From Blastomonas aquatica (lineage in GTDB: Bacteria > Pseudomonadota > Alphaproteobacteria > Sphingomonadales > Sphingomonadaceae), in the NCBI RefSeq assembly GCF_014639875.1, contig NZ_BMGD01000004.1, positions 1-64,000 on the forward strand: 64,000 nt of DNA, given 5' to 3'. A program made the translations under genes and the position numbers. Shown in pieces: positions 48,377 to 56,182 of the stretch (position 1 is the first letter of the stretch; each line of letters begins with the position of its first letter). Below the pieces are notes generated by a model, which was not told where the DNA came from, searched no databases, and saw only the letters and a program-made list of their open reading frames with translations.

Positions 48377-49465
48377 ATGAAATCGGTTCGTCTTGCTGGG
48401 CTTGCCAGCTTGGTTTTTGCGCTTGGCGCGTGTGCCAGCAGCCGAATGCTGGACCGTACAGCGTACTGTGTGAACCCCGCTGCGCTTCCTCAAGTGCGCA
48501 CTTTTGAGCAGGGGGAACAGGCCGTCCGCCTGCGGGTGCTGATTTACAATGTCGAAGGCCTTCCGTGGCCCGCGCGCAGGAACCGCAGCGATTCCCTGCG
48601 GAGGATCGGTGAAACCCTCAAAACCTTGCGAGGCAACGGCAGCGGACCGGACGTCGTTATGCTGCAGGAAGCATTCACCCCGCATGCCCGTGATGTTCTG
48701 GCGATAGCAGGATATGCTAATATTGTTTCGGGCCCAGGTCGGCGCACGAATCGTGCTGCGCCAGGGGCCGAGATCGAGCGTTCGTTCGAACAAGCCCGCA
48801 AACGGAAGAAAGGCGAGCGGTTCGGTCGATTTCTGAACAGTGGCCTGTACATTGCGTCCGATCTGCCGCTTTCGGTGCTGGCAGCTGAGCCATTTTCGCA
48901 GCGTGCCTGTGCAGGTTTTGATTGCCTCGCCAACAAAGGGGCGCTTGCAGCAGAGCTGAGCATAGCGGGTGTGCCCGGGTCTTTGGTGCTGATGACGACA
49001 CACCTCAACTCGCAACGTGCAGCCCGGGTGCCACTCGACCGCGCCCGCAAGGCGCATGGATACCAGATCGAAGAAAACGCTCTGTTGCTGAGCCGGGTTC
49101 GGGATCCGTCTGCTCCGCTGATTATCGGGGGTGATTTCAACATGCGCGGCGACCCGGCACGGTTCGAAGCGTTTGCAACCGCGCAGCCCTATACCATCGT
49201 CCATGAATTTTGCGTGAGCCAGCCACTGGTATGCGCGGTCAAAATGTCATTCGACGGGGACGAGCCTTGGTTGGATACCCAAGACCTGCAGGCCTTTGAT
49301 GATGGCATCTCAGTGCGGATCATTCCCGTTGAGATCGAGGCGATGTTCGATGGGCTGAACGCGGAGCGTCTTTCAGATCATGACGGTTTGCTGGTCACCT
49401 ATGAGTTGCGTTGGCAGGCTTCGCAGCCGATCATCGACCAAGCGATGCCGCTCTGTCCGGTGTGA
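48377..49465 (+). CDS. Endonuclease/exonuclease/phosphatase-family lipoprotein
   Basis: A 362-residue exported EEP-superfamily phosphodiesterase/phosphatase. The start at ATG 48377 gives a lipoprotein signal with LGAC lipobox (Cys19). EEP motifs follow: LIYNVEGLPWPAR with the metal Asn, VVMLQEAF with the metal Glu, LMTTHLNSQRA, GGDFNMRGDP with the catalytic Asp-Asn pair, and the C-terminal LSDHDGLLVTYEL. Substrates in this superfamily include DNA, phospholipids and phosphoinositides; which one applies here cannot be told. The start at 48347 would bury the signal and is rejected. Confidence 0.85.
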   Translation: MKSVRLAGLASLVFALGACASSRMLDRTAYCVNPAALPQVRTFEQGEQAVRLRVLIYNVEGLPWPARRNRSDSLRRIGETLKTLRGNGSGPDVVMLQEAFTPHARDVLAIAGYANIVSGPGRRTNRAAPGAEIERSFEQARKRKKGERFGRFLNSGLYIASDLPLSVLAAEPFSQRACAGFDCLANKGALAAELSIAGVPGSLVLMTTHLNSQRAARVPLDRARKAHGYQIEENALLLSRVRDPSAPLIIGGDFNMRGDPARFEAFATAQPYTIVHEFCVSQPLVCAVKMSFDGDEPWLDTQDLQAFDDGISVRIIPVEIEAMFDGLNAERLSDHDGLLVTYELRWQASQPIIDQAMPLCPV

Positions 49466-49468
49466 TTT

Positions 49469-50281
49469 TCAACGCCGCCTGGGTGGTAGTGGTAAGAATG
49501 GGGACGTTCGCGCAATGTAATCTGCATAATCGGGCCGCGTTTTCTTCAGTCCTCGTTCGAGCATCGCTGCGCCGCTCCACTTCACCAACGTGAAGTTGAG
49601 GAACACCGGCCCGATCAGGCTGGCAAGGCCGATGTCCCAGCCGGTCGACAGCGCTACCAGCCAAATGCCCCACCAGGTGCACGCATCACCGAAGTAATTC
49701 GGGTGGCGGGTGTAGCGCCACAGGCCGGTATTGAGGACTTTGCCCATGTTGGCCGGGCTGGCACGGAAGCGTTCGAGTTGCAGATCGCCAACCGTTTCGA
49801 AGGCGATGCCGATGATTGCGATGATCGTTCCAGCCATTGCCAGTGCGCCAGCCTCGCCGCCGCGCCAGATACCCAGTTGGGCGGACAGGCACACCATGAA
49901 CAGCAATGGACCCTGGACCAGGAACACCTGCAGCAGTGCGGTCTTGGCAAAGCTCCAACCCTTTTTCTCCTTCGCGGATGCGATGATCTTGGCATACCGC
50001 GGGTCGACCCCGTTACGCCGCCAGCGCACGAACAGGTGCAAACCCAGTCGCACGCCCCAGGCGGTCGTCAGCGCCAGCAACAGCAGCGACGCGGGTGATG
50101 CGGCATTGGCGAGCCAGAAACTGACCGCCGCGAGCAGCACCATACCCATCGGCCAGACCGCATCGATGAAAGACACGTCCTTGATCGCCACGGCGACGAT
50201 CCACAACAGGATCATCACGCCAAAGATCAGCACCAGATTGTGGAGCAGCAACGGGATGGCTTCGGTCAATGGAAGGATCAC
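49469..50281 (-). CDS. DUF1295/steroid 5-alpha-reductase-like membrane protein
   Basis: A 270-residue membrane protein with about seven hydrophobic segments. It carries the C-terminal signature of the DUF1295/isoprenylcysteine methyltransferase-like fold: TGLWRYTRHPNYFGDACTWWG, with the RHPNYFG core. The family includes steroid 5-alpha-reductase-like NAD(P)H-dependent enzymes and methyltransferases; the reaction here is unknown. Its start overlaps the acyltransferase stop by four bases, so the pair is translationally coupled, perhaps linking the protein to lipid modification. It converges with the EEP lipoprotein gene with only three bases between their ends. Confidence 0.85.
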   Translation of the reverse strand: MILPLTEAIPLLLHNLVLIFGVMILLWIVAVAIKDVSFIDAVWPMGMVLLAAVSFWLANAASPASLLLLALTTAWGVRLGLHLFVRWRRNGVDPRYAKIIASAKEKKGWSFAKTALLQVFLVQGPLLFMVCLSAQLGIWRGGEAGALAMAGTIIAIIGIAFETVGDLQLERFRASPANMGKVLNTGLWRYTRHPNYFGDACTWWGIWLVALSTGWDIGLASLIGPVFLNFTLVKWSGAAMLERGLKKTRPDYADYIARTSPFLPLPPRRR

Positions 50282-50940
50282 AGATAGCTGTCCTTGCTTT
50301 GGCTGTCCCAGATCTGGCTGGCCTCGATAATCTCGTTACCCGCACGCTCGGGGTGACGCGGGGTCACGCTGGAATAGTATTCCATGATCTTTTTCATGTC
50401 CTCGGCATAGTCGCCCGTGGGCATGATGGCGGGGCCCAGCCCGCCGACCTTGCGGCCATAGTCCATCAGCCCGCAGACCAGTGGAACGCGCGCGGCAAGG
50501 GCGATCTGATAGAAGCCGGTGCGCCACTGGCGGACGCTGCCGCGCGTGCCCTCCGGTGCGATCGTCAGCATGAACTCATCCCGCCGGGAAAATTCTTCGA
50601 CCATTTGCTGCACCTGGCCACGGTTATAGCTGCGTTCCACAGGAACTCCGCCCATGTCGCGCATGAACCGTCCCAATGGCCAGCGGAACAGCGAGGTCTT
50701 GGCCATGAAGTGTGCCTTGACACCCAGGTCGGTCGTTAGCCCCAGAAAGTACAGGAAATCCCAGTTGCTGGTGTGCGGCGCAGCGATGATCACGAAGCGG
50801 CGCGGTTCGGGCACGTCGCCTTCAGCGCGCCAGCCATGGCTACGATAAAGCAGAAGCAGTGCCCTGCGAACCAGGCGGGACAAGATCGTGGGCGCACGAC
50901 CACCGGTGCGCGGCGGCCACGCTTGGTATTCAACTTCCAT
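50278..50940 (-). CDS. PlsC-like glycerophosphate/lysophospholipid acyltransferase
   Basis: A 220-residue acyltransferase of the PlsC superfamily. The catalytic HxxxxD motif is in APHTSNWDF (His and Asp five apart). The acyl/phosphate-binding FMLTIAPEGTRG (EGTR) follows, and LVCGLMDYGRK lies toward the end. There is no clear membrane anchor except a hydrophobic start of the second helix. The ATG at 50940 was chosen over the frame start at 51021. It is coupled to the DUF1295 gene by a four-base overlap. The precise acceptor (lysophosphatidate or another lipid) is unknown. Confidence 0.85.
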   Translation of the reverse strand: MEVEYQAWPPRTGGRAPTILSRLVRRALLLLYRSHGWRAEGDVPEPRRFVIIAAPHTSNWDFLYFLGLTTDLGVKAHFMAKTSLFRWPLGRFMRDMGGVPVERSYNRGQVQQMVEEFSRRDEFMLTIAPEGTRGSVRQWRTGFYQIALAARVPLVCGLMDYGRKVGGLGPAIMPTGDYAEDMKKIMEYYSSVTPRHPERAGNEIIEASQIWDSQSKDSYL

Positions 50941-51064
50941 GATCCCCGCAACGCCCCCCGCTGTCTGCCCATTCGGGCCAGTTACGGGACAGTCAGAGCA
51001 TAAGATGCGGCAGGCACGCAAATGGTATTGATCTATGTTGGCTTGGTGCCGGTTTGCTCGCCCG

Positions 51065-51355
51065 TCAGCTTTTTAATGGTTCGGTCAGGGCAATCAGCCG
51101 GGTGATCAGCTTTTCGCTGTCGCCCGCGACATGGACCTGCTTGTTGCGTCCGGTTTCGCCCGATTGGATGGTGACGTCGCGCTTGCGCTGCGCAAGCGCC
51201 GATGCGAGCAGATCGACAAGGGCGGCGTTGGCCGCGCCTTCAGAAGGCGGCGCTGCGATGCGGACCGCCAGCACGGAACGGCCATCTGCGTCGTGCCCGA
51301 TCCCGGCGATCTGGCTGCGGCTTGCGCGGGGCGTTGCCCGAACCGCAATGATCAC
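51065..51355 (-). CDS. DUF167 (YggU-like) protein
   Basis: A 96-residue DUF167 protein. The family core is AVRATPRASRSQIAG, RIAAPPSEGAANAALVDLLA, and VTIQSGETGRNKQVHV. Function is unknown; members are conserved in bacteria and eukaryotes. The listed GTG start at 51355 is uncertain. Homology-like sequence (PWRTAPGG) continues upstream in frame for about 21 codons, to a TAA, with no ATG, GTG or TTG, only CTG codons at 51403 and 51418, suggesting a CTG start. It follows the DUF885 gene closely on the same strand. Confidence 0.85.
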   Translation of the reverse strand: MIIAVRATPRASRSQIAGIGHDADGRSVLAVRIAAPPSEGAANAALVDLLASALAQRKRDVTIQSGETGRNKQVHVAGDSEKLITRLIALTEPLKS

Positions 51356-51424
51356 CCCGCCCGGCGCGGTGCGCCAGGGCGGGGGAGGGTCAATTGCGGT
51401 CAGGGGTTGATCAGTCAGCCTTGA

Positions 51425-53245
51425 TTACCCCTTGGAGGCGACGATCCAGCGGTTGATCTTCTCTTCCAGCACGCTCATCGGCAGCGCGCCGGTGTTCAGC
51501 ACCTGATCGTGGAACTCACGCGGATCGAACTTTGCGCCCAGTTCGGCTTCGGCCTTCGCCTTCAGCCGCTGAATGGTCAGCGCTCCGATCTTGTAGGCCA
51601 GCGCCTGGCTCGGGATAGCGATATAGCGCTCGACTTCGGCGGTGGCGTCGGTTTCACCCATCGACGAATTGTCGAGCATGTACTTGATCGCCTGTTCGCG
51701 GGTCCATCCCTTGGAGTGGATACCGGTATCGACCACCAAACGCATTGCGCGCAGCATCTCGTCATCGAGATGGCCGAAGCGCTGATAAGGGTCGGTGAAC
51801 AGGCCCATCGGATAGCCCAGTTTTTCCGAATACAACGCCCAACCCTCGACATAGGCAGTGTTGCCGCCAAAGCGCATGAACGCTGGCAAAGCCTCGTTTT
51901 CTTGCGCCAGGCTGATCTGGAAATGGTGGCCCGGCGCGCCCTCGTGCAGATACAAAGTGGTAATGCCCGGGGTCGTCCGACTGGGCAGATCATACGCGTT
52001 GAAATAGAAGATTCCGGGGCGCGACCCATCGGGGTTGCCCGACTGGTAACTGCCACCAGCCTCGAACTTCTCACGGAATTCCTCATAGGGCCGGATCTCG
52101 AGCGGGGTGATCGGCAGCACCTTAAACTGCGTCGAGATCTGCGCATCGACCTTCTTGCCGATGTCGTAATAGCTCTGAGTCAGGCCGGCGCGGCTTTCGG
52201 GCTTGAATTTCGCGTCGGTGCGAATGTGGTTGAAGAACTCCGGAAGCGTCCCCTTGAAGGCAACCTCCGCCTTGACCGATTCCATCTCGGTAAGGATGCG
52301 CTTGACCTCGCTGAGCCCCAGATTGTGAACTTCGTCGGCGGTCAGCGGCAGCGTGGTCGTCTGCTCGATCAGATAGGCATAGAGCTTTTCGCCGCCCTTC
52401 ATGTATTTCAGGCCCACGCCCTCGCGCGCATCCTGAAGATACTCATTGGCCAGATAGTCGCGCAGCCGCTTGTAGGCGGGGTAGATTTCATCGGTGATGA
52501 CCCGGCTATACTCCGCCGTAAACCGCGCCTTGTCCGCGTCGCTGAAATCAGCCGGCAACACCTTGATCGGACCGTAATATGGCGAAACTTCCGGGGCCTG
52601 CTTGAGCTGGGTGTCGAGTTGCTCGATCACGTTGCGGATGGTCAGCTTGGTTTCGAAAACGCCCGAGGCCTGACCTTGCTTGAAACGGTCGATCGACCGG
52701 TCGAGCAGGACGATGAACTCCTTGTGGCGCTTCAGGTTGTTTTCGTAATCGACCACGGTCTTGAATGGCGCGGTGCCGGTTCCCGATGCGAAATTGGGGT
52801 AGAAGGTATGAAATCCGAAAAAGTGATTAAGCGGACGGACCGCCGTAAGCGGCAGGTATTCCGGCGAAAGACCCTTGAGGGTATCCTTCTGGTTACGGGT
52901 GAAGATGTCATAAGCAATCTGGTTGGTCGGCGTCAGCTCGCCGCGATTGATTCCGGCCAGCGCCGCCAGATTGGCCTCTGCCGCCTGACGTTCCGCAGCG
53001 TAATATTCATCGGAGACATAGTCGCCGAGCCGGTCGGCATAGCGCAGGTCGCCGCGGAAAAGCCCGCCGATCGGATTGCGCTTCATCTGCGCTTCGTCGT
53101 CTGCCGCGAACAGCGCATTGAGCCGTGCATCTTCAGTCTGCGGGGCAGCTTGGGCCGTTGGCTGAGCACTAGCCGGCGCAAGCGACAGCGGCGCCGCCAT
53201 GGCGGCACCGGCGAGCAGGAGAATTGTTTGACGGAACGACGGCAT
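51425..53245 (-). CDS. DUF885-family exported peptidase-like protein
   Basis: A 606-residue exported protein of the DUF885 family. The ATG at 53245 gives a signal peptide (MPSFRQTILLLAGAAMAAPL with cleavage near ASAQ). The metal-binding motif of gluzincin-like peptidases is seen as LHEGAPGHHFQ, followed by a second conserved element EGWALYSEKLGYPMG that supplies the downstream Glu. The C-terminal helical region ends PMSVLEEKINRWI. Family members are thought to be zinc peptidases of the periplasm, but substrates are unproven. It may be transcribed with DUF167 downstream. The upstream region of about 290 bases to the receiver gene holds divergent promoters. Confidence 0.9.
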   Translation of the reverse strand: MPSFRQTILLLAGAAMAAPLSLAPASAQPTAQAAPQTEDARLNALFAADDEAQMKRNPIGGLFRGDLRYADRLGDYVSDEYYAAERQAAEANLAALAGINRGELTPTNQIAYDIFTRNQKDTLKGLSPEYLPLTAVRPLNHFFGFHTFYPNFASGTGTAPFKTVVDYENNLKRHKEFIVLLDRSIDRFKQGQASGVFETKLTIRNVIEQLDTQLKQAPEVSPYYGPIKVLPADFSDADKARFTAEYSRVITDEIYPAYKRLRDYLANEYLQDAREGVGLKYMKGGEKLYAYLIEQTTTLPLTADEVHNLGLSEVKRILTEMESVKAEVAFKGTLPEFFNHIRTDAKFKPESRAGLTQSYYDIGKKVDAQISTQFKVLPITPLEIRPYEEFREKFEAGGSYQSGNPDGSRPGIFYFNAYDLPSRTTPGITTLYLHEGAPGHHFQISLAQENEALPAFMRFGGNTAYVEGWALYSEKLGYPMGLFTDPYQRFGHLDDEMLRAMRLVVDTGIHSKGWTREQAIKYMLDNSSMGETDATAEVERYIAIPSQALAYKIGALTIQRLKAKAEAELGAKFDPREFHDQVLNTGALPMSVLEEKINRWIVASKG

Positions 53246-53534
53246 AGATGTGGAACCTTCCAGGTCACAATGAGGGTGGCGCAAGCGCAAAATGCGGGTT
53301 TTCGCGGATGCGTCTGCGCTAACACGCGATTAGCCGCGCAGCAATTGCGCCGTTATCGCGTTGGTCGACACTAGCGGCCGATTTGTAGAATTCTCAACCG
53401 CGAAACGCGATGGATCGAGCCTCGCGATTAACTTGGATCAATTTATCTATGAAACTTTATGGCCCACCGGTGGTTTGATGTTCCAAGCGCTGCCCATTGG
53501 GGGCTGCAAACGAAAGTTTTGAAAAACCAATATC

Positions 53535-53942
53535 ATGAGTGCCCGCATCCTTATCATTGAAGACGAATTCCTCGTCGCGCTCGACATGCAAGTCGGGTTG
53601 GAAGATGCCGGGCACGACGTGATTGGCGTGGGGGATGACTGGACATCGGCCATGCAGCTTGCAGAGCGCAAGCCTGGCGTGGCGCTGGTGGACATCAACC
53701 TATGCGATGGCGCCACGGGCCCCGCGATCGGTGCCTGGCTGGGGCGCGAAATCGGTTGTACGGTGATCTTCGTGACCGCGAACCCTCGCCAGATCGACAA
53801 GCCGATACCCGGTGCGCTGGGGGTGATGATCAAGCCTGTGGACACGCGCCAGGTGGTCGAAGCGGTCGAATTTGCCGTGGCAGCCCGCGACGGACGCAGC
53901 ACTCCGACGCCGCCGCCATGTCTCACCCTGCTGGAAGCTTGA
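53535..53942 (+). CDS. Single-domain response regulator receiver
   Basis: A 135-residue stand-alone receiver domain. Asp10 and neighbouring Glu9 form the acidic pocket, Asp53 in ALVDINL is the phosphorylation site, Thr81 in FVTAN is the switch residue, and Lys100 in VMIKPVD is the conserved lysine. There is no output domain, so it probably acts by protein contact or as a phosphate sink. The HWE kinase gene lies 70 bases downstream on the opposite strand, so the two may work together though they are not co-transcribed. This type pairs with HWE kinases in alphaproteobacteria. Confidence 0.9.
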   Translation: MSARILIIEDEFLVALDMQVGLEDAGHDVIGVGDDWTSAMQLAERKPGVALVDINLCDGATGPAIGAWLGREIGCTVIFVTANPRQIDKPIPGALGVMIKPVDTRQVVEAVEFAVAARDGRSTPTPPPCLTLLEA

Positions 53943-54012
53943 TCGCGTAATCTGCGCAGAACACCTCCGTCGGGACTTCCGCCGATTTTCGAGCAACCCG
54001 TTGGCAGCTACA

Positions 54013-55116
54013 TCAAACCGGTGCGCCCTCGGCGCGGCGCAGGCGCGCGGAAGAGATGCGCATGTCGACACGCAATCCTTCAGATAGCCAGTGACGTTCG
54101 ATCGCCCCGGCAAGCTGCTGGGTGATCGCCAGCTGAACCAACCGCGTTCCAAACCCGGTTTCGGTCGGTTCGCCGCTCACGATTGGCCCGTCGCGCTCGA
54201 TCCAGTTGATCACCACGTCGGTGTCGTGCTGGGCGATTTTGATCGTCACCTTGCCAAGCGCAGCCGATAAACCTCCATACTTTGCAGAATTTGTGGCGAG
54301 CTCGTGAAACACCAGAGCGATGGGCGTCGCACTGCGGTCATCAATTTGCGGGTTGTCGCCCGAGATAACCAACCGGCCTTCGCCAAGCGCGGAATAGGCC
54401 CGCAAAATTTCGGTGAGCAGCCCCTGTAAGTCTGTGGCAATCGATACCGGCCGCGATTGCTCGCTGTGCGGTCGTGCAAACTCATGCGCTCGGCCCAGAG
54501 CGGCAATCCGCTCCTGCAGTTCGGCAGCAAGCGGTTTCAACTCGGGGCTCTGCCGCGCCGACATGCTGATTAGGCCATTGACCACTGCAAAAATGTTCTT
54601 GATCCGATGGCTCAGCTCGCGGCTCAACACCTCGTTTTCCTCGGCCATCATCTTGGCTTGATGGATGTCGGTGCAGGTTCCGATCCACCGGACGATCTCG
54701 CCTTGCTCGTTGCGCAACGGTAGCGCGCGACCCAGCGTCCAACGGTAATCACCACTGTGGTGCCAGAGCCGATAGGTGATTTCATAAGGCTCGCCGGTTT
54801 GCAGCGACCGCTGCCAGGTGGCCCGGGCATGGTCCTGATCGTCGGGGTGGAAGACATCATTCCACGCATCGCCATCGGTCGATCCGCCAGGCACCCCGGT
54901 AAACTCGTACCAGCGTGCGTTATAGTAATCGTGAAATCCGTCGGGAAGCGTGGACCAGACCATTTGTGGCATGGCATCGGTCAGGATCCGAAACGCGGAG
55001 TTCATTCGCAGCATTGCGTCACGCGCTGACAGAACGGACGCACCGGTCTCAGCCGAACCCTGTTCCAAAACAGAGCCGAAACCAAAGGCACGCGACAGGA
55101 AATCGAGTTCAGACAT
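54013..55116 (-). CDS. PAS-domain HWE-family sensor histidine kinase
   Basis: A 367-residue cytoplasmic sensor kinase without membrane segments. Residues 35-155 form a PAS domain (PAS_3-like: MPQMVWSTLPDGFHDYYNARW, then WTLGRALPLRN and IGTCTDIHQAK). The HWE kinase core follows, with the phospho-His in SRELSHRIKNIF and the H(N)-box-type HELATNSAKYGGLS. The glycine-poor ATP region contains WIERDGPIV and GFGTRLVQLA, the pattern that distinguishes the HWE class (WxE). It converges with the receiver gene, and a Crp/Fnr gene lies 54 bases upstream on the same strand. The signal is unknown; similar kinases sense light, redox or general stress. Confidence 0.9.
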   Translation of the reverse strand: MSELDFLSRAFGFGSVLEQGSAETGASVLSARDAMLRMNSAFRILTDAMPQMVWSTLPDGFHDYYNARWYEFTGVPGGSTDGDAWNDVFHPDDQDHARATWQRSLQTGEPYEITYRLWHHSGDYRWTLGRALPLRNEQGEIVRWIGTCTDIHQAKMMAEENEVLSRELSHRIKNIFAVVNGLISMSARQSPELKPLAAELQERIAALGRAHEFARPHSEQSRPVSIATDLQGLLTEILRAYSALGEGRLVISGDNPQIDDRSATPIALVFHELATNSAKYGGLSAALGKVTIKIAQHDTDVVINWIERDGPIVSGEPTETGFGTRLVQLAITQQLAGAIERHWLSEGLRVDMRISSARLRRAEGAPV

Positions 55117-55170
55117 AGAAGGACTTTCTAGCGGGCATCACCGCAACCCAACAAATGGGATCATGACAGG

Positions 55171-55908
55171 TTATGTGTTGGCGGGTGGGAACCAGCTGGA
55201 ATCCAGCGTACCAAACCGATCTATGAACCGGGCAAGATCGACCAATCCAGCTTCATCGACCAAGGTTACCGTGGCTCGGTTACGGGTGATCAATTTTTCC
55301 TCGGTCATCTGCCGGATCAGGCGATTGACATGGACCTGCGTCAAACCGACCGCATCACCCAGATCGGTCTGTGTCAGCGGAATGCGCACCACCGGGTTAT
55401 GCTCCCCGGTGACCGCGCGCATTCTGGCGGAGATCGAAAGGAACAGGTTGGCCAATCTGGCCTTGCCGTCGCTCCGGCCAAGCGAGCGCAGTCGATCGGA
55501 CAGGTCGATGCTTTCCATTTGGCTGATGGAGAAGAACAAGGCTGCCAGACGCGGGTGTGCAGCAAATGTTTCGCCAAGGGCTTGCCTTGGGAACCGGCAA
55601 ACCGTCATGTCAGTTGCCGCCACGATGCTCGATGGCGCATCGCGAAATGCGATGCCGGACGCTCCAATCATATCGCCGCTGAAATGGAAACGCAGAATCT
55701 GGCGCCTGCCGCTGGTCAATCGGGTCTCGGACAGTGCCCAGCCTTGATGAACGATCATCAATTCGGTGACATCGTCGCCCTCTGTCCACAAAACGGTGCC
55801 CGCCGGATAGATTTTTGGATCACGCTCAAGACCGGCAATCGCCTCGCGTTCAGAGGGTGTGAGATCGAGATAACGTTTGAGACGGGCCACGAAACAGCTG
55901 TCGAACAA
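55171..55908 (-). CDS. Crp/Fnr-family transcription regulator
   Basis: A 245-residue regulator. The cyclic-nucleotide-binding-like domain covers about 20-130 (KIYPAGTVLWTEGDDVTELMIV, and FHFSGDMIGASGIAF), and a Crp-type winged helix covers about 160-235 (ARMRAVTGEHNPVVRIPLTQTDLGDAVGLTQVHVNRL). It lacks the N-terminal cysteine cluster of oxygen-sensing Fnr. The effector is not visible. The start is TTG at 55908, supported by a perfect AGGAGG six bases upstream. It lies next to the HWE kinase gene on the same strand and may be co-transcribed with it; a large AT-rich region of 270 bases separates it from the acyl-CoA synthetase. Confidence 0.88.
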   Translation of the reverse strand: MFDSCFVARLKRYLDLTPSEREAIAGLERDPKIYPAGTVLWTEGDDVTELMIVHQGWALSETRLTSGRRQILRFHFSGDMIGASGIAFRDAPSSIVAATDMTVCRFPRQALGETFAAHPRLAALFFSISQMESIDLSDRLRSLGRSDGKARLANLFLSISARMRAVTGEHNPVVRIPLTQTDLGDAVGLTQVHVNRLIRQMTEEKLITRNRATVTLVDEAGLVDLARFIDRFGTLDSSWFPPANT

Positions 55909-55914
55909 GGTTGG

Positions 55915-55920
55915 CCTCCT
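55915..55920 (-). promoter_or_regulatory. Strong Shine-Dalgarno AGGAGG before a TTG start
   Basis: AGGAGG on the minus strand with a six-base spacer (CCAACC) directly precedes TTG at 55908, fixing the non-ATG start of the Crp/Fnr gene. Confidence 0.75.
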
Positions 55921-56182
55921 GCGGCGTGGACAGGAGGCAACGTGCCGTCATGTCCGTAAATTGATTTTCAAACTCATGCTCGGCGATGGCCGCGTTATGG
56001 TACTTGAGATTAATTATCCAGTAAAAACAGTAAATTAACACATGTTATAAAGACAGCACATCACCAATTGTGCACAACGCATAGCGTTGAAAACCGATCC
56101 TGAAATTCAATGATTGCGCCGCGCATTCATTTGCATAGTGTTATCGCAAGACAAGAAAACGCTCTGAGAGGATCGCTCTGCC

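Noticed and set aside
51509-53374. Long open antisense frame opposite the DUF885 gene (621 codons)
   Set aside because: Complete overlap with a certain gene and no independent start signal or motif.
56000-56020. Possible Fnr box (TTGAGATTAATTAT)
   Set aside because: Only the first half matches TTGAT; the second half does not match ATCAA.
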